Source of the DNA: Actinoplanes cyaneus
Lineage (GTDB): Bacteria; Actinomycetota; Actinomycetes; Mycobacteriales; Micromonosporaceae
Direction: 5' to 3'
NCBI RefSeq assembly: GCF_016862095.1
Contig: NZ_BOMH01000077.1
Coordinates: 1 to 64,000 of the forward strand
Length of the DNA: 64,000 bases
Part shown: positions 31,819 through 41,056 of the stretch, piece by piece
Numbering within the stretch: the stretch's first letter is position 1
How the letters are laid out: each line of letters starts with the position of its first letter
Position numbers and translations under genes: made by a program
The notes under the pieces: model-generated
The model's database searches: none
What the model was told of the DNA's origin: nothing
What the model saw: only the letters and a program-made list of their open reading frames with translations

Positions 31819-32649
31819 ATGCAGAACACTGTGGACGTCGACGGGGCGCGCATTCACTACCAGGTGGCCGGGGACGGGCCGGTGCTGCTCGTGGGGCAGA
31901 GCGGGGAGGGCGACGCCGATCGCACGGTGGACCTCGCCGACCACTTGAGTGGTCATTTCACCGTGGTCACCTGGGACCGGCGCGGACTGTCGCGCAGCGT
32001 CTGCGACGACCCCGGCGCGCCGGTGAGCATCCGGCAGCACGCGGCCGACGCCGCCGCCGTCGTGCGGGCGGTCACCGATCGGCCGGCCGCCATGCTCGGG
32101 CTCAGCCTGGGCGCGGCGATCGGGCTGCACCTGCTCACGTCGGACCCGCAGATCGTGGCGGACCTGGTGGCGCACGAGCCGATCGCTCTGGGATTCCTCG
32201 ACCCGGCGGATGCCGCTCGCGCCGGGCGCGAGCTCGGGGAGGTGATCGCGACGCATCGCGGCGCGGGATGGCGCGCGGCGGCCGGGAAGGTCGCCGCGGT
32301 GCTCGGGATCGATCCCCGTGACCAGGATACCGAGCCGGGGGTCACGGACTTTCCGTTCGACGACCGGCGGGTGGCCAACTTCGAGTTCTTCCTGGGGCGT
32401 GACCTGCCCGCGGTGCTGCGTGACGACCTGGTGCCCGGCGATCTGCCGGCCGGCGCGCGGATCATCCCGGCGGTGGGGGAGACGTCGCCGCGGGACGGCT
32501 TCGACTACCTGGCCGCGGTCCGGCTGGCGGAGCATCGGCGGGTGCGGGCCGAACACTTCCCCGGCGGGCACAACGGCAACCTGACCCATCCCAGGGCCTT
32601 CGCGAAGCAGGTCGTCGAGGTGCTCAGGACAGGTTGCTCAGGGCGGTGA
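31819..32649 (+). CDS. Alpha/beta-fold hydrolase
   Basis: A 276-residue hydrolase. The oxyanion region is LLVGQSGEG, the strand-4 motif TWDRRGLSRS, the nucleophile elbow LGLSLGAAIG (Ser), and the catalytic His is in FPGGHNGNL. The ATG at 31819 follows GGTGAGG; an earlier ATG at 31801 lies inside the operator. It is probably induced when the divergent MarR regulator is relieved. Substrate unknown (ester, lactone or epoxide are all possible). Its 3' end overlaps the converging paralogue-A gene by 26 bp. Confidence 0.88.
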   Translation: MQNTVDVDGARIHYQVAGDGPVLLVGQSGEGDADRTVDLADHLSGHFTVVTWDRRGLSRSVCDDPGAPVSIRQHAADAAAVVRAVTDRPAAMLGLSLGAAIGLHLLTSDPQIVADLVAHEPIALGFLDPADAARAGRELGEVIATHRGAGWRAAAGKVAAVLGIDPRDQDTEPGVTDFPFDDRRVANFEFFLGRDLPAVLRDDLVPGDLPAGARIIPAVGETSPRDGFDYLAAVRLAEHRRVRAEHFPGGHNGNLTHPRAFAKQVVEVLRTGCSGR

Positions 32650-33538
32650 GCGTCTCCCACCCGTCCGCCCGCAGCCGTCCGGCACGATGCGCGGCGATCG
32701 CCTCCTGTGGTGACATCCGCGCGGCCGCGCACCAGGGGACCGCTTCCGGTGGCAGGCCGGTGTGCCGCCACAGCAGGATCAGCCGCCGCAACCGGGTGAC
32801 CCCGTCGTAGGTGAACGCCTCGGTCCCGCCCGGCGCCAGGGCGGATCGCCAGCGCAGGAACTCCGCGGGCGGCAGGCACAGATGCGGTGGGAGCGACCGC
32901 CCGAACCCCGCGCCGGGCCCGTGGCCGAGCTCGGCGCGGATCCGGTCGACCGGCCAGCCCGCCCGGAACAGCCGGGCCGTCACCTCGACCGGCAGGTCGT
33001 CGCCGGTCAGCCAGCCCGGCCAGGCGGGATCGTCCGCCGGTGGAAGCGGCAGCTCGTCGACGTCGTCGCGGGACTGCAGCCCGAACGTCAGCTCCTGCGC
33101 CGGGGCGGTGATGCCGAGACACGCCGCGACGTGCCGGGCCGCGGAGCCGTCCGGGTGCAACGCCCGCCAGACGTGCATCGCCGGGTTGCGGGTCAGCTCG
33201 CGGATGTCGCCCTGGAACGGCCACCGCACCCACTCCTCCACCTCGTCCGGTGTCATGTCGAGGTGGCCGAGCAGGGTGCTGGCGATCATCCGGACCAGGG
33301 CGGTGTCGGTGCCGGGGGCGTGCCAGAACCGCGCCTGGACGGAGAGGAACTCGTGCAGGCGCCCGGGATCCCAGTGGTCCAGCAGCAGCACCATGTCGGA
33401 GCGCAGATCGGCGGCCGGCCAGTAGGACAGGTCCGGCAGGGAGGCGAACTGCTCCACGAAGCCGGCCCGAAGACTCCGCCAGTACGGCGCGGCGATGTTC
33501 ATCAACTCACTGATGTAAATCTCCAGCCGACCCGCCAC
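32624..33538 (-). CDS. MoxR-associated protein A, unknown family
   Basis: A 304-residue soluble protein related to the gene at 36559-37476 (305 residues). Shared blocks are PYWRS near the N-terminus, LLDHWDPGRLHEFL, LDMTPDEVEEWV, GDIRELTRNPAMHVWR, GSAARHVAACLGITAPA and VPWCAAARMSPQEAIAAHRAGRL. No catalytic motif was recognised. The GTG at 33538 makes the two proteins equal in length and aligned at the start; an ATG at 33583 would leave 20 bp to the divergent MoxR gene. The pair frames the MoxR/VWA genes, so it may be an adaptor, sensor or effector of that system. Its 3' end overlaps the hydrolase gene. Confidence 0.8.
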   Translation of the reverse strand: MAGRLEIYISELMNIAAPYWRSLRAGFVEQFASLPDLSYWPAADLRSDMVLLLDHWDPGRLHEFLSVQARFWHAPGTDTALVRMIASTLLGHLDMTPDEVEEWVRWPFQGDIRELTRNPAMHVWRALHPDGSAARHVAACLGITAPAQELTFGLQSRDDVDELPLPPADDPAWPGWLTGDDLPVEVTARLFRAGWPVDRIRAELGHGPGAGFGRSLPPHLCLPPAEFLRWRSALAPGGTEAFTYDGVTRLRRLILLWRHTGLPPEAVPWCAAARMSPQEAIAAHRAGRLRADGWETLTALSNLS

Positions 33539-33602
33539 GCCGCATTCTATCGTCGTCGATGGGCCACCGGCGGCCTTTGTCACCGGTGACTACCGTGAGC
33601 CC

Positions 33603-34718
33603 ATGAATCAGCGCTATGCGGACACGATCACGGCGCTCGGCACCGCGTTGATCGCGCGTGTCCCGGCGCTGCTGTGGGGGCCACCGGGCCAGGGCAAGAC
33701 CAGCGTGATCGAGTCGCTCGGCGACGACCTGCACTTCCATGTGGAGACGGTGATCGCGTCGCTGCACGAGCCGGCCGACTTCGCCGGGTTGCCGATGCTC
33801 GACCCGTCGAACTCCTCGACCCGGCTGCTGCCACCGGCCTGGGCGCGCCGGGTGGCCGCCATGGACCGGCCCAGCGTCGTCTTCTACGACGAGATCAGCA
33901 CGACGCCGCCCGCCACGCAGGCCGCGCTGCTGCGGCCGATCCTGACCGGCTGGGTCGGCGACCTGCGACTGCCCGAGGGAACGTGCAGTGTGGCGGCCGC
34001 CAACCCGCCGGAGATCGCGGCCGACGGGTGGGACCTGGCGCCGCCGCTGGCGAACCGGTTCGTCCACCTGGACTGGACCCTGCCGGCCGACGTGGTGCGC
34101 GACGGTTTCACCGTGGGCTGGCCGCGGGTGCCGGTGCCGTCCGTCGCGCTGGATCTCGTCGACAGGGCGACGGTGTCGGCGAAGACGCTGGTCGGGACAT
34201 TCCTGCGGGCGCGGCCGGAGCTGGTGACCCGGATGCCGTCCTCCTCGGAGCAGGCCGGCCGGGCGTTCCCGACGCCGCGCAGCTGGGAGATGGGCGCCCG
34301 TCTCTACGGCGCGGCCAAGGCCGCCGGCTTCTCCGAGACGGTGGTGTTGCTGCTGCTCAACGGATCGGTCGGCACTGCCGCGGCGGCGGAGTTCCTGGAG
34401 TTCGTGCGGCGCCTCGATCTTCCCGATCCGGAGACCCTGCTCAAGGACCCTTCCGCGTACGTCGTGCCGGTCCGCCGCGCCGATCAGGTCTTCGCCACGG
34501 CGGCGGCGGTCGTGACCGCGATGACGAACGATCCCACGCCGGACCGGTGGCTCGCGTGCGGCACGATCCTGGCGGCGGTCGCCGACGCGGGGATGGCGGA
34601 CATCGCGTTCCTGTTCGCCCGGCGCTGGAGCGAGCCCGCCGTCCGCCCGTTCGGGGTGCTCCCCACGGCGGATCAGCTGCGGGCGCTGGGCCCGATCCTG
34701 ACCGAGATCCATGGATGA
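33603..34718 (+). CDS. MoxR-family AAA+ ATPase
   Basis: A 371-residue AAA+ protein. Walker A is GPPGQGKT (residues 26-33), Walker B VVFYDEIS (Asp96, Glu97), sensor 1 VAAANPPEI, with a helical lid domain (about 200-360). MoxR ATPases work with VWA-domain proteins as chaperones that remodel or activate partners. The next gene encodes such a protein and overlaps by 8 bp, so they form one translational unit. The divergent gene A starts 64 bp upstream, and its paralogue B follows the VWA gene. Confidence 0.92.
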   Translation: MNQRYADTITALGTALIARVPALLWGPPGQGKTSVIESLGDDLHFHVETVIASLHEPADFAGLPMLDPSNSSTRLLPPAWARRVAAMDRPSVVFYDEISTTPPATQAALLRPILTGWVGDLRLPEGTCSVAAANPPEIAADGWDLAPPLANRFVHLDWTLPADVVRDGFTVGWPRVPVPSVALDLVDRATVSAKTLVGTFLRARPELVTRMPSSSEQAGRAFPTPRSWEMGARLYGAAKAAGFSETVVLLLLNGSVGTAAAAEFLEFVRRLDLPDPETLLKDPSAYVVPVRRADQVFATAAAVVTAMTNDPTPDRWLACGTILAAVADAGMADIAFLFARRWSEPAVRPFGVLPTADQLRALGPILTEIHG

Positions 34719-36522
34719 GAACAGCCGGCAGGCGTCGCTGCGGCTCTCCGCCGGTCGCGTGGTCGCCGCCGGCCGGATGCCGTACCTGAGCACCGCCCTG
34801 TTCGCGATGGTCCCGGTGCTGACCCGGGACCTGCCGACGTTCGGGGTGGACGCGCGCTGGCGGATGTACGCCAACCCGGACTTCGTGCTGACGCTCTCCG
34901 CCGAGGAGGTCGCCGGCGCGTGGCTGCACGAGGCCGGCCATCTGCTGCACGGGCACCGGGAACGCTGGGAGTCCCTGGCCGAGCCGCCGGCGCTGCACCC
35001 GATGTTCAACTCGGCGGCGGACGCGGCGATCAACGAGGAGCTGCGGGACGCCGGGGTGACGTTGCCGGCGGTCCGGGCGTCCTATTGGGAGCGGATCCCC
35101 GGCGCCCGCCGCGGGATGCTCGCCGAACAGATGTACCGCCTGCTCCGAGACGTCCCAGGGGCCTCGCCGGAGACGACGGCGGCCGCGCCGGACAGGCCGG
35201 CCGTCCCGGGGATCACCCTCAGCCCGGACCATCTCGCGGCGGCGCCGGCGAAACTGACGGTACGGGGGAGCGGCACCCACTTCGGTCCCGGCACCGCGCC
35301 CGCCCTGCACAGCGATCGCGGCCACCCGGTCCCGCACGCGATCACCGGCGTCCGGGTGGTCACCGGTCAGCTGCTCACGTTCGAGCTCGCCCAGGTCCCG
35401 GCCGGGCTCTACCGTGTCGAGGCCGGCGGCCCCGCCGCGATCCTCCCGGTGGGGCTCCCGTTCGCCGAGGTGGACCCGCCGTCACTGCCGGCCGGGTATG
35501 ACGTCCCGCGCCCGATGGCCGCCAGCAGCGACGGTTTCGACTTCGAGCCGGACACCACGGTGCTGGTGGCGCGCTTCGGCGAGGACGGGCTGGCCGCGCG
35601 ACCGGACGCGGCGGGCGACCCGGTGATCGTCACGCCGCGGGTGCTGAACTTCGACCTGGCCGAGTCGCTGCCGGCGGGCGCCTACGCGCTGGTGATCGGG
35701 TCGGGCGGGGCAACGGCGATCGCGGTGTTCCAGGTAGACGCCCCGCCGTCGGGAACGACCGGATCTGAAGCGGATCCTGGGGACTGCGGCTCGGGAACGG
35801 GCGGCGAGCCCCGTGAGTGGGAGCGCCCGGAGACCGGTGACGAGGACGGCAGTGTCAGCGACGGCCGTGCCGAGATGGTCCGTCAGCAGGTCGCCCGGGA
35901 GATCGAGGAGCACGGGCGGTCGGGCGGGGACGTCCCGGCCGGGCTGCGCCGCTTCGCCACGGACACGCTCACCACCAGGGTCGACTGGCGACGGGAGCTG
36001 CGCAGCGTGGTAAGCCGGTCCCGGGCGACGGTGGCCGGGGTGCGCGACTACACGTACGCCCGGCCGTCCCGCCGTGCCTCCGCGGTCCCCGGTCTGGCCC
36101 TGCCCGCGATGCGTGCGCCGCGCCCGCCCCGGCTCGACGTCGTGATCGACACGTCCGGCTCGATGTCGGCGGGCATGCTCGGGCAGGTCCTCGCCGAGCT
36201 GCGGGGCATCATCCGGGCGTTGCGCGGCGACGCCGTGCGGGTGCTGTGCTGCGACGCGCGGACCGGGGACGTCCAGCGGGTCGCGCGGATCGAGGATGTC
36301 GTGGTCACCGGGGGCGGTGGCACCGACATGCGCGCCGGCCTGGACGCCGCGGCGGTGCTGCGGCCACCCGCGGACATGGTGGTGCTGGCCACCGACGGGG
36401 ACACACCGTGGCCGGTGGCGCCGCCGGCGGGCAATCCACGGGCCCGTTACGTCGTGGTGCTGGTCGACGGCGACCGGCCGCACGTCCCGGCGTGGATGCG
36501 CAAGATCGTGGTCACCGGTTGA
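34711..36522 (+). CDS. Metallopeptidase-like, Ig-like and VWA-domain protein (DUF2201 class)
   Basis: A 603-residue cytosolic protein. An N-terminal putative metallopeptidase domain (about 10-150) has the zinc motif HEAGH (residues 73-77) inside WLHEAGHLLHGH. Residues about 165-360 form two beta-rich repeats that resemble IPT/TIG-like Ig folds (TLSPDHLAAAPAKLTVRGSG; GTYR-like GLYRVEAGG). After an acidic linker, the C-terminal VWA-like domain (about 430-603) has the MIDAS motif DTSGS (Asp480, Ser482, Ser484). DUF2201 proteins pair with MoxR ATPases. The Ig-like insertion is unusual for the family. The 8-bp overlap with moxR shows coupling. Confidence 0.88.
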   Translation: MDENSRQASLRLSAGRVVAAGRMPYLSTALFAMVPVLTRDLPTFGVDARWRMYANPDFVLTLSAEEVAGAWLHEAGHLLHGHRERWESLAEPPALHPMFNSAADAAINEELRDAGVTLPAVRASYWERIPGARRGMLAEQMYRLLRDVPGASPETTAAAPDRPAVPGITLSPDHLAAAPAKLTVRGSGTHFGPGTAPALHSDRGHPVPHAITGVRVVTGQLLTFELAQVPAGLYRVEAGGPAAILPVGLPFAEVDPPSLPAGYDVPRPMAASSDGFDFEPDTTVLVARFGEDGLAARPDAAGDPVIVTPRVLNFDLAESLPAGAYALVIGSGGATAIAVFQVDAPPSGTTGSEADPGDCGSGTGGEPREWERPETGDEDGSVSDGRAEMVRQQVAREIEEHGRSGGDVPAGLRRFATDTLTTRVDWRRELRSVVSRSRATVAGVRDYTYARPSRRASAVPGLALPAMRAPRPPRLDVVIDTSGSMSAGMLGQVLAELRGIIRALRGDAVRVLCCDARTGDVQRVARIEDVVVTGGGGTDMRAGLDAAAVLRPPADMVVLATDGDTPWPVAPPAGNPRARYVVVLVDGDRPHVPAWMRKIVVTG

Positions 36523-36558
36523 GCGGGTCGGGACCGGTGGGCTCGCGGAGGAGGGTGG

Positions 36559-37476
36559 TCACCGGCTGAGGAGGGCGAGCGCCCGCAGCCCGGCCGGGTC
36601 GAGCGTGCCGGCCCGGTGCATCGCCTCGGCCTCCTCGGGTGGCAGTCTCGCGGCCGCGCACCACGGCGCGACGGCCGCCGGCACGCCGACCCGCCGCCAG
36701 GCGAGGGCGGGCGTGCACAGCCGCCAGATCTGGTCGAGCGGGAGCGGCGCCGGCCCGACGCCGGCGATCATCGTGAGCCAGCCGTCGATCTCCTCGGGGG
36801 TGAGACAGGCGACGCGGGCGAACGCCGGCAGGGCGACCGTGAGGGGTTGCCCGGGCGACGCCGGCAGCGCGGTCAGGACCGCCTCGTCGGAGGGCCACCC
36901 GGCCAGCCGGAACCGGGACAGCGCGGCGAACACCGGCGCCGGCATGGCGTGCAGCGGGTCGAGCAGGTCCACGTGGCCCGGGTCGAGGCCGAAGTCGTCG
37001 CGGGCGGCCCGGCGGGCCTCGGACGGGAACGGCAGGTCGGGCGGGACGGAGTCGTCGTGATAGGACAGGTGGGGTGCCGGCCCGGTGATGCCCAGGCTCG
37101 CGGCTGCCCGGGCGGGCGCCGACCCGTCCCGGAACATGTCCCGCCAGAGGTGCATCATGGTGCAGCCGAGCAGCTGGTGGACGTCACCCCGGAGCGGCCC
37201 GCGCACCCAGCTCTCGAGCTCGGCCGGTTCCAGGTCGACGTGCTGGACGAGCGCGTCGGCGATCCGACCGGCCTGTTCCGGGACGAAGCAGCCGAGGAAC
37301 TCGTCGAGGCGGCGAGGCTCCCAGCGGTCCAGGAGCGGCAGGACGGCCCGGATCATCCGCGGGTCCCGGTCGACGTGCCGCGCCAGGTGTGCCGGTCGTG
37401 GCCCGGCTGCCCACCGGCTCCTCCAGTACGGCGTGGACGCGTCCAGCAGATCGTCGAGGAACTTCTGGATGAGCAT
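36559..37476 (-). CDS. MoxR-associated protein B, paralogue of A
   Basis: A 305-residue soluble protein of the same unknown family as gene A, at roughly 35% identity by eye. Conserved blocks: STPYWRSRW, LLDRWEPRRLDEFLG, VDLEPAELESWVRGPLRGDV, MMHLWRDMF, GSAPARAAASLGITGPAP and the C-terminal VAPWCAAARLPPEEAEAMHRAGTL. AGGATGG precedes the ATG at 37476; in-frame starts further upstream lack similarity to A. It points toward the VWA gene with a 36-bp gap. A Cys in PWCAAAR and a His in HRAG are invariant between A and B and could be functional. Confidence 0.8.
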   Translation of the reverse strand: MLIQKFLDDLLDASTPYWRSRWAAGPRPAHLARHVDRDPRMIRAVLPLLDRWEPRRLDEFLGCFVPEQAGRIADALVQHVDLEPAELESWVRGPLRGDVHQLLGCTMMHLWRDMFRDGSAPARAAASLGITGPAPHLSYHDDSVPPDLPFPSEARRAARDDFGLDPGHVDLLDPLHAMPAPVFAALSRFRLAGWPSDEAVLTALPASPGQPLTVALPAFARVACLTPEEIDGWLTMIAGVGPAPLPLDQIWRLCTPALAWRRVGVPAAVAPWCAAARLPPEEAEAMHRAGTLDPAGLRALALLSR

Positions 37477-37715
37477 GCGCCCATCCTGGCGGGTCCCGGC
37501 CAGGCCGACGCGACGATCGATGGGTTCGCGGGAAATGAGCGACGATGACCGCTTCGACCTTGATGCGCGCTGTCGGCCGATGGGTCGGTCCACTATGGTC
37601 ACGGGAAGGTCACGAACCTTATCGACCGTAGTGACTTCCACTCCGATCGATCGCAGACTCCCGGAAGAAGCGTCCGGACACCCCTCCGGGCGCCGTACTT
37701 CCGGAGGACCCGCAC

Positions 37716-40700
37716 GTGAGACAACCATCCCGCTGGGGCCGACGAACCTTCACCTCCGCTCTCGCGTTCGGCCTCGCGGCCGGCGTGACGACGGTGAGCG
37801 GTTCGCTGCCGGTCGCGGCCGCCCCCGCACCGGTCAACCAGGACGGCGCGCCCGCCACCGAGACCGTCGACCCCAAGGACTCGCCGGCTGACACGCTCGG
37901 CGCCCACGACGCGGGACTGCTCGCCGACGCCCAGGCCGAGCACAAGCCGAGTGTCACCCTCATCATCGCCACCGACCAGGGCAGGTCGGCGGACGTGGCG
38001 GCCCGGGTCAAGGCGCTCGGCGGCACCATCGCCCGCAACTTCGACCAGGTCGGGTACGTGCTGGCCTCGGTGCCCACCGCCAAGGTGCTCAGCGCCGCGA
38101 AGCTGCCCGGCGTCAGCGCCGTCGACCTGGACGAGACCGTCAAGGTGCCCGAGCCGGATCTGACCTCCGACGCGAAGGCGACCAAGCAGGCGACCGTGAG
38201 CGGGCCGGGCGCGACCACGCCGGCCGACAACGCGTACCTGCCGGTCGGCGAGACCGGCTCGGTGGACTTCAAGCGCAAGCACCCGACCTACGACGGTCGC
38301 GGCGTGACCATCGGTGTCATGGACACCGGTGTCGACCTGGCCCACCCGGCCCTGCAGAAGACCACGACCGGGGAGCGGAAGATCGTCGACTGGGTCACCG
38401 CGACCGACCCGCTGGTCGAGAACGACGGCACCTGGCGCGCGATGCGCACGGCCGTGACCGGCCCGAGCTTCACCTACGCCGGCGCCACCTGGACCGCCCC
38501 GACAGGCAGCTGGCTGATCAGCCGTTTCAGCGAGAACATCACCGCGGCCTCCGAGCCGGCCGGTGACGTGAACCGGGACGGCGACACCACCGACGCGTGG
38601 GGCATCCTCTACGACCCGGTCAGCCACGACGTCCGGGTCGACGTGAACCAGAACAACAACTTCACCGACGACGCCGTGATGCGGCCGTACAAGGAGAAGT
38701 TCGACGTCGGCTACTTCGGCACCGACAACCCCGCGACCGCGATCGCCGAGCGCATGCCGTTCGTCGTCGAGTACCGCGAGGATGTCGACCTCACCCCGGC
38801 CGGCCTGCCCGGCCAGGTCGCCGACTTCGTCAACATCGGCATCCCGGAGGGTCTGCACGCCTCCCACGTGGCCGGCATCTCGGCCGGCAACGACCTGTTC
38901 GGCAACCGCAACTTCGACGGGCAGGCGCCGGGCGCCAAGATCGTCTCGTCGCGGGCCTGCTCGTGGGGCGGTGGCTGCACCGCGGCCGCGCTGACCACCG
39001 GCATGGTGGACCTGGTCGTGAATCGCGGCGTCGACGTGGTCAACCTGTCGATCGGCGGCCTGCCCGCGCTCAACGACGGCAGCAGCGCGCAGGCGCAGCT
39101 CTACCAGCAGCTCATCACGAAGTACGGCGTGCAGCTGTTCATCTCGGCCGGCAACTCCGGCTCGGGCGTGAACACGATCGGCGACCCGTCCGTGGCCACC
39201 GACGCGGTCAGCGTGGCGGCGAGCGTGTCCAAGGAGACCTGGCTCGCCAACTACGCCTCGGTGACCCGCAAGCCCGAGCAGCTGTTCCCGTTCTCGTCGC
39301 GGGGCCCGCGGGAGGACGGCGGCTTCAAGCCGAACATCACCGCGCCCGGCTCGGCGATCTCCGCGACGCCCACCTGGGAGGTCGTGGCGGGCGTCGACAC
39401 CGTCGGCTACACCCTGCCGGTCGGTTACGCCATGGAGAACGGCACCTCGATGGCCGCGCCGCAGGCCACCGGTGGCGCCGCGCTGCTGCTCTCGGCCGCG
39501 AAGCAGACCCGCCGCACGGTTACCCCGGCGCAGTTGCGCCGGGCGATCTACTCGACGGCGGACCCGATCCCGGGCGAGCAGGCGTACGAACAGGGTTACG
39601 GCGTCTTCGACGTGCCGGGCTCGTGGAATCTGCTGACCAAGATCTCCGAGACCCGTACCTACACGGCCTCGGCCCCGGTCTGCACCCCGCTCGCGCAGTA
39701 CCTGTCCACGCCGGGCACCGGCACCGGCATCTACAACCGGTGCGCTGTCGCCGACGGCGGCTTCAAGGCCGGCCAAACCAAGATCGTCAACATCTCGCTG
39801 ACCCGCACCAGCGGGCCGAACCGGACCGTCCTGCACCGGCTCTCCTTCCAGGGTGACCGCGGCGCGTTCTCGACGGTGCCGCTGATCGGCCTGCCGCTGA
39901 ACAAGGCCGTCAAGATCCCGGTACGGGTCACCGCCGGCCAGGGCGTCACGAGCGCGCTGCTCAAGGTCGACGACCCGTTCACCCCGGCGATCGACTTCGA
40001 GGTGCTCAACACCGTGGTGACCGGCGTGGAGGCTAAGGCCTCGGCCTACGCGAACACGTTCAAGGGCGCCGTCGACCGCAACTCCACCACGTCGTTCTTC
40101 GTGACCGTCCCGGCGAACGCCACCTCGCTGCAGGTGGACCTCGGCGGGCTGGCGACGGGCTCGCAGACGCGGTGGATCGCGATCAACCCGTACGGCGTGC
40201 CGGTCGAGCCGACCTCCAGCCCGTACTGCTACACCAACTACTCCGACCCGGCCACCTGCAAGCCGGAGGAGCGCTCCTACGACAACCCGATCCCGGGCGT
40301 CTGGGAGCTCGAGGTCGAGTCGCGCCGCACGTCGCCGCTGCTCAGCAACCCGTTCGCGCTGACCGCCAAGGTCCAGGGCGTCACGGTGGAGCCGGCGACG
40401 GTCACCCTGCCCAGCGTGAAGGTCGGCCAGGCCACCCCGGCGACGTGGACGGTCACCAACCGGTTCGGCCCGATCACGATCACCCCGCAGGGCGGCCCGC
40501 TGGGCAGCGCGTTCACCCAGCGGCCGACGATCGAGCAGGGCGGCGTGCAGGACTACACGGTCGTCGTGCCGGACGGCGCGACCCGCCTGACCGTCGCGAT
40601 CAGCAACCCGGCGGACCCGGCAGCCGACCTGGACCTGTTCCTCTACGACGCGAACGGTGTCGAGAAGGGCCGGTCCGCGGACGGCGACTCGGAGGAGTCG

Positions 40701-41003
40701 ATCACGCTCAACGCGCCGGCCGGTGGCACGTACACCGTCGAGGTCCAGGGGTACTCAGTGCCCGCCGGCTCGACCGCCTACGACTACCAGGACGCGTACT
40801 TCAGCCCGGCGCTGGGCACGCTGTCGGCGCCGAGCACGCCGGTCGTGCTGGGGGCCGGGGCGAGCGCCACGATCACCGGCTCGGTCACCGTCGCCGCGGT
40901 CCCGCCGGCCGGGCGGCACCTCTCCGGTGAGGTGCAGTTCGTGACCGACGAGGGCGCGGTCGTCGGCCGCGGCTCCGTCCAGATCGGAGCCGTCACCGAG
41001 TAA
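37716..41003 (+). CDS. Secreted subtilisin-like serine peptidase (S8), multidomain
   Basis: A 1,095-residue exported protease. A Tat-like or Sec signal (RRTFTSALAFGLAAGVTTVSG, about 9-36) is followed by an inhibitor-like propeptide (about 70-150) and the S8 domain with triad Asp203 (VMDTGVD), His384 (LHASHVAG) and Ser578 (NGTSMAAP). The 181 residues between Asp and His are far more than the usual 30-60 and indicate a large insertion, as in tripeptidyl-peptidase-II-like subtilases. The C-terminal part has beta-sandwich regions, the last a PPC-like domain (about 930-1040). GTG start at 37716 after GGAGGACCCGCAC. Confidence 0.93.
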   Translation: MRQPSRWGRRTFTSALAFGLAAGVTTVSGSLPVAAAPAPVNQDGAPATETVDPKDSPADTLGAHDAGLLADAQAEHKPSVTLIIATDQGRSADVAARVKALGGTIARNFDQVGYVLASVPTAKVLSAAKLPGVSAVDLDETVKVPEPDLTSDAKATKQATVSGPGATTPADNAYLPVGETGSVDFKRKHPTYDGRGVTIGVMDTGVDLAHPALQKTTTGERKIVDWVTATDPLVENDGTWRAMRTAVTGPSFTYAGATWTAPTGSWLISRFSENITAASEPAGDVNRDGDTTDAWGILYDPVSHDVRVDVNQNNNFTDDAVMRPYKEKFDVGYFGTDNPATAIAERMPFVVEYREDVDLTPAGLPGQVADFVNIGIPEGLHASHVAGISAGNDLFGNRNFDGQAPGAKIVSSRACSWGGGCTAAALTTGMVDLVVNRGVDVVNLSIGGLPALNDGSSAQAQLYQQLITKYGVQLFISAGNSGSGVNTIGDPSVATDAVSVAASVSKETWLANYASVTRKPEQLFPFSSRGPREDGGFKPNITAPGSAISATPTWEVVAGVDTVGYTLPVGYAMENGTSMAAPQATGGAALLLSAAKQTRRTVTPAQLRRAIYSTADPIPGEQAYEQGYGVFDVPGSWNLLTKISETRTYTASAPVCTPLAQYLSTPGTGTGIYNRCAVADGGFKAGQTKIVNISLTRTSGPNRTVLHRLSFQGDRGAFSTVPLIGLPLNKAVKIPVRVTAGQGVTSALLKVDDPFTPAIDFEVLNTVVTGVEAKASAYANTFKGAVDRNSTTSFFVTVPANATSLQVDLGGLATGSQTRWIAINPYGVPVEPTSSPYCYTNYSDPATCKPEERSYDNPIPGVWELEVESRRTSPLLSNPFALTAKVQGVTVEPATVTLPSVKVGQATPATWTVTNRFGPITITPQGGPLGSAFTQRPTIEQGGVQDYTVVVPDGATRLTVAISNPADPAADLDLFLYDANGVEKGRSADGDSEESITLNAPAGGTYTVEVQGYSVPAGSTAYDYQDAYFSPALGTLSAPSTPVVLGAGASATITGSVTVAAVPPAGRHLSGEVQFVTDEGAVVGRGSVQIGAVTE

Positions 41004-41023
41004 CACCGCCGGCAGCACGGATC

Positions 41024-41053
41024 GAGGGGTGGGTCCGGCCGGGCCCACCCCTC
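41024..41053. terminator. Bidirectional terminator after the peptidase
   Basis: GAGGGGTGGG (41024-41033) pairs with CCCACCCCTC (41044-41053); the stem extends to 13 bp with one G-T pair and a 4-nt loop. It lies between the peptidase stop (41003) and the converging flavoenzyme stop (41057). Confidence 0.85.
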
Positions 41054-41056
41054 GTC

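Noticed and set aside
33539..33583. Longer N-terminus of MoxR-associated protein A from an ATG at 33583
   Set aside because: The extra 15 residues do not align with paralogue B, and the start would leave only 20 bp to the divergent MoxR gene.
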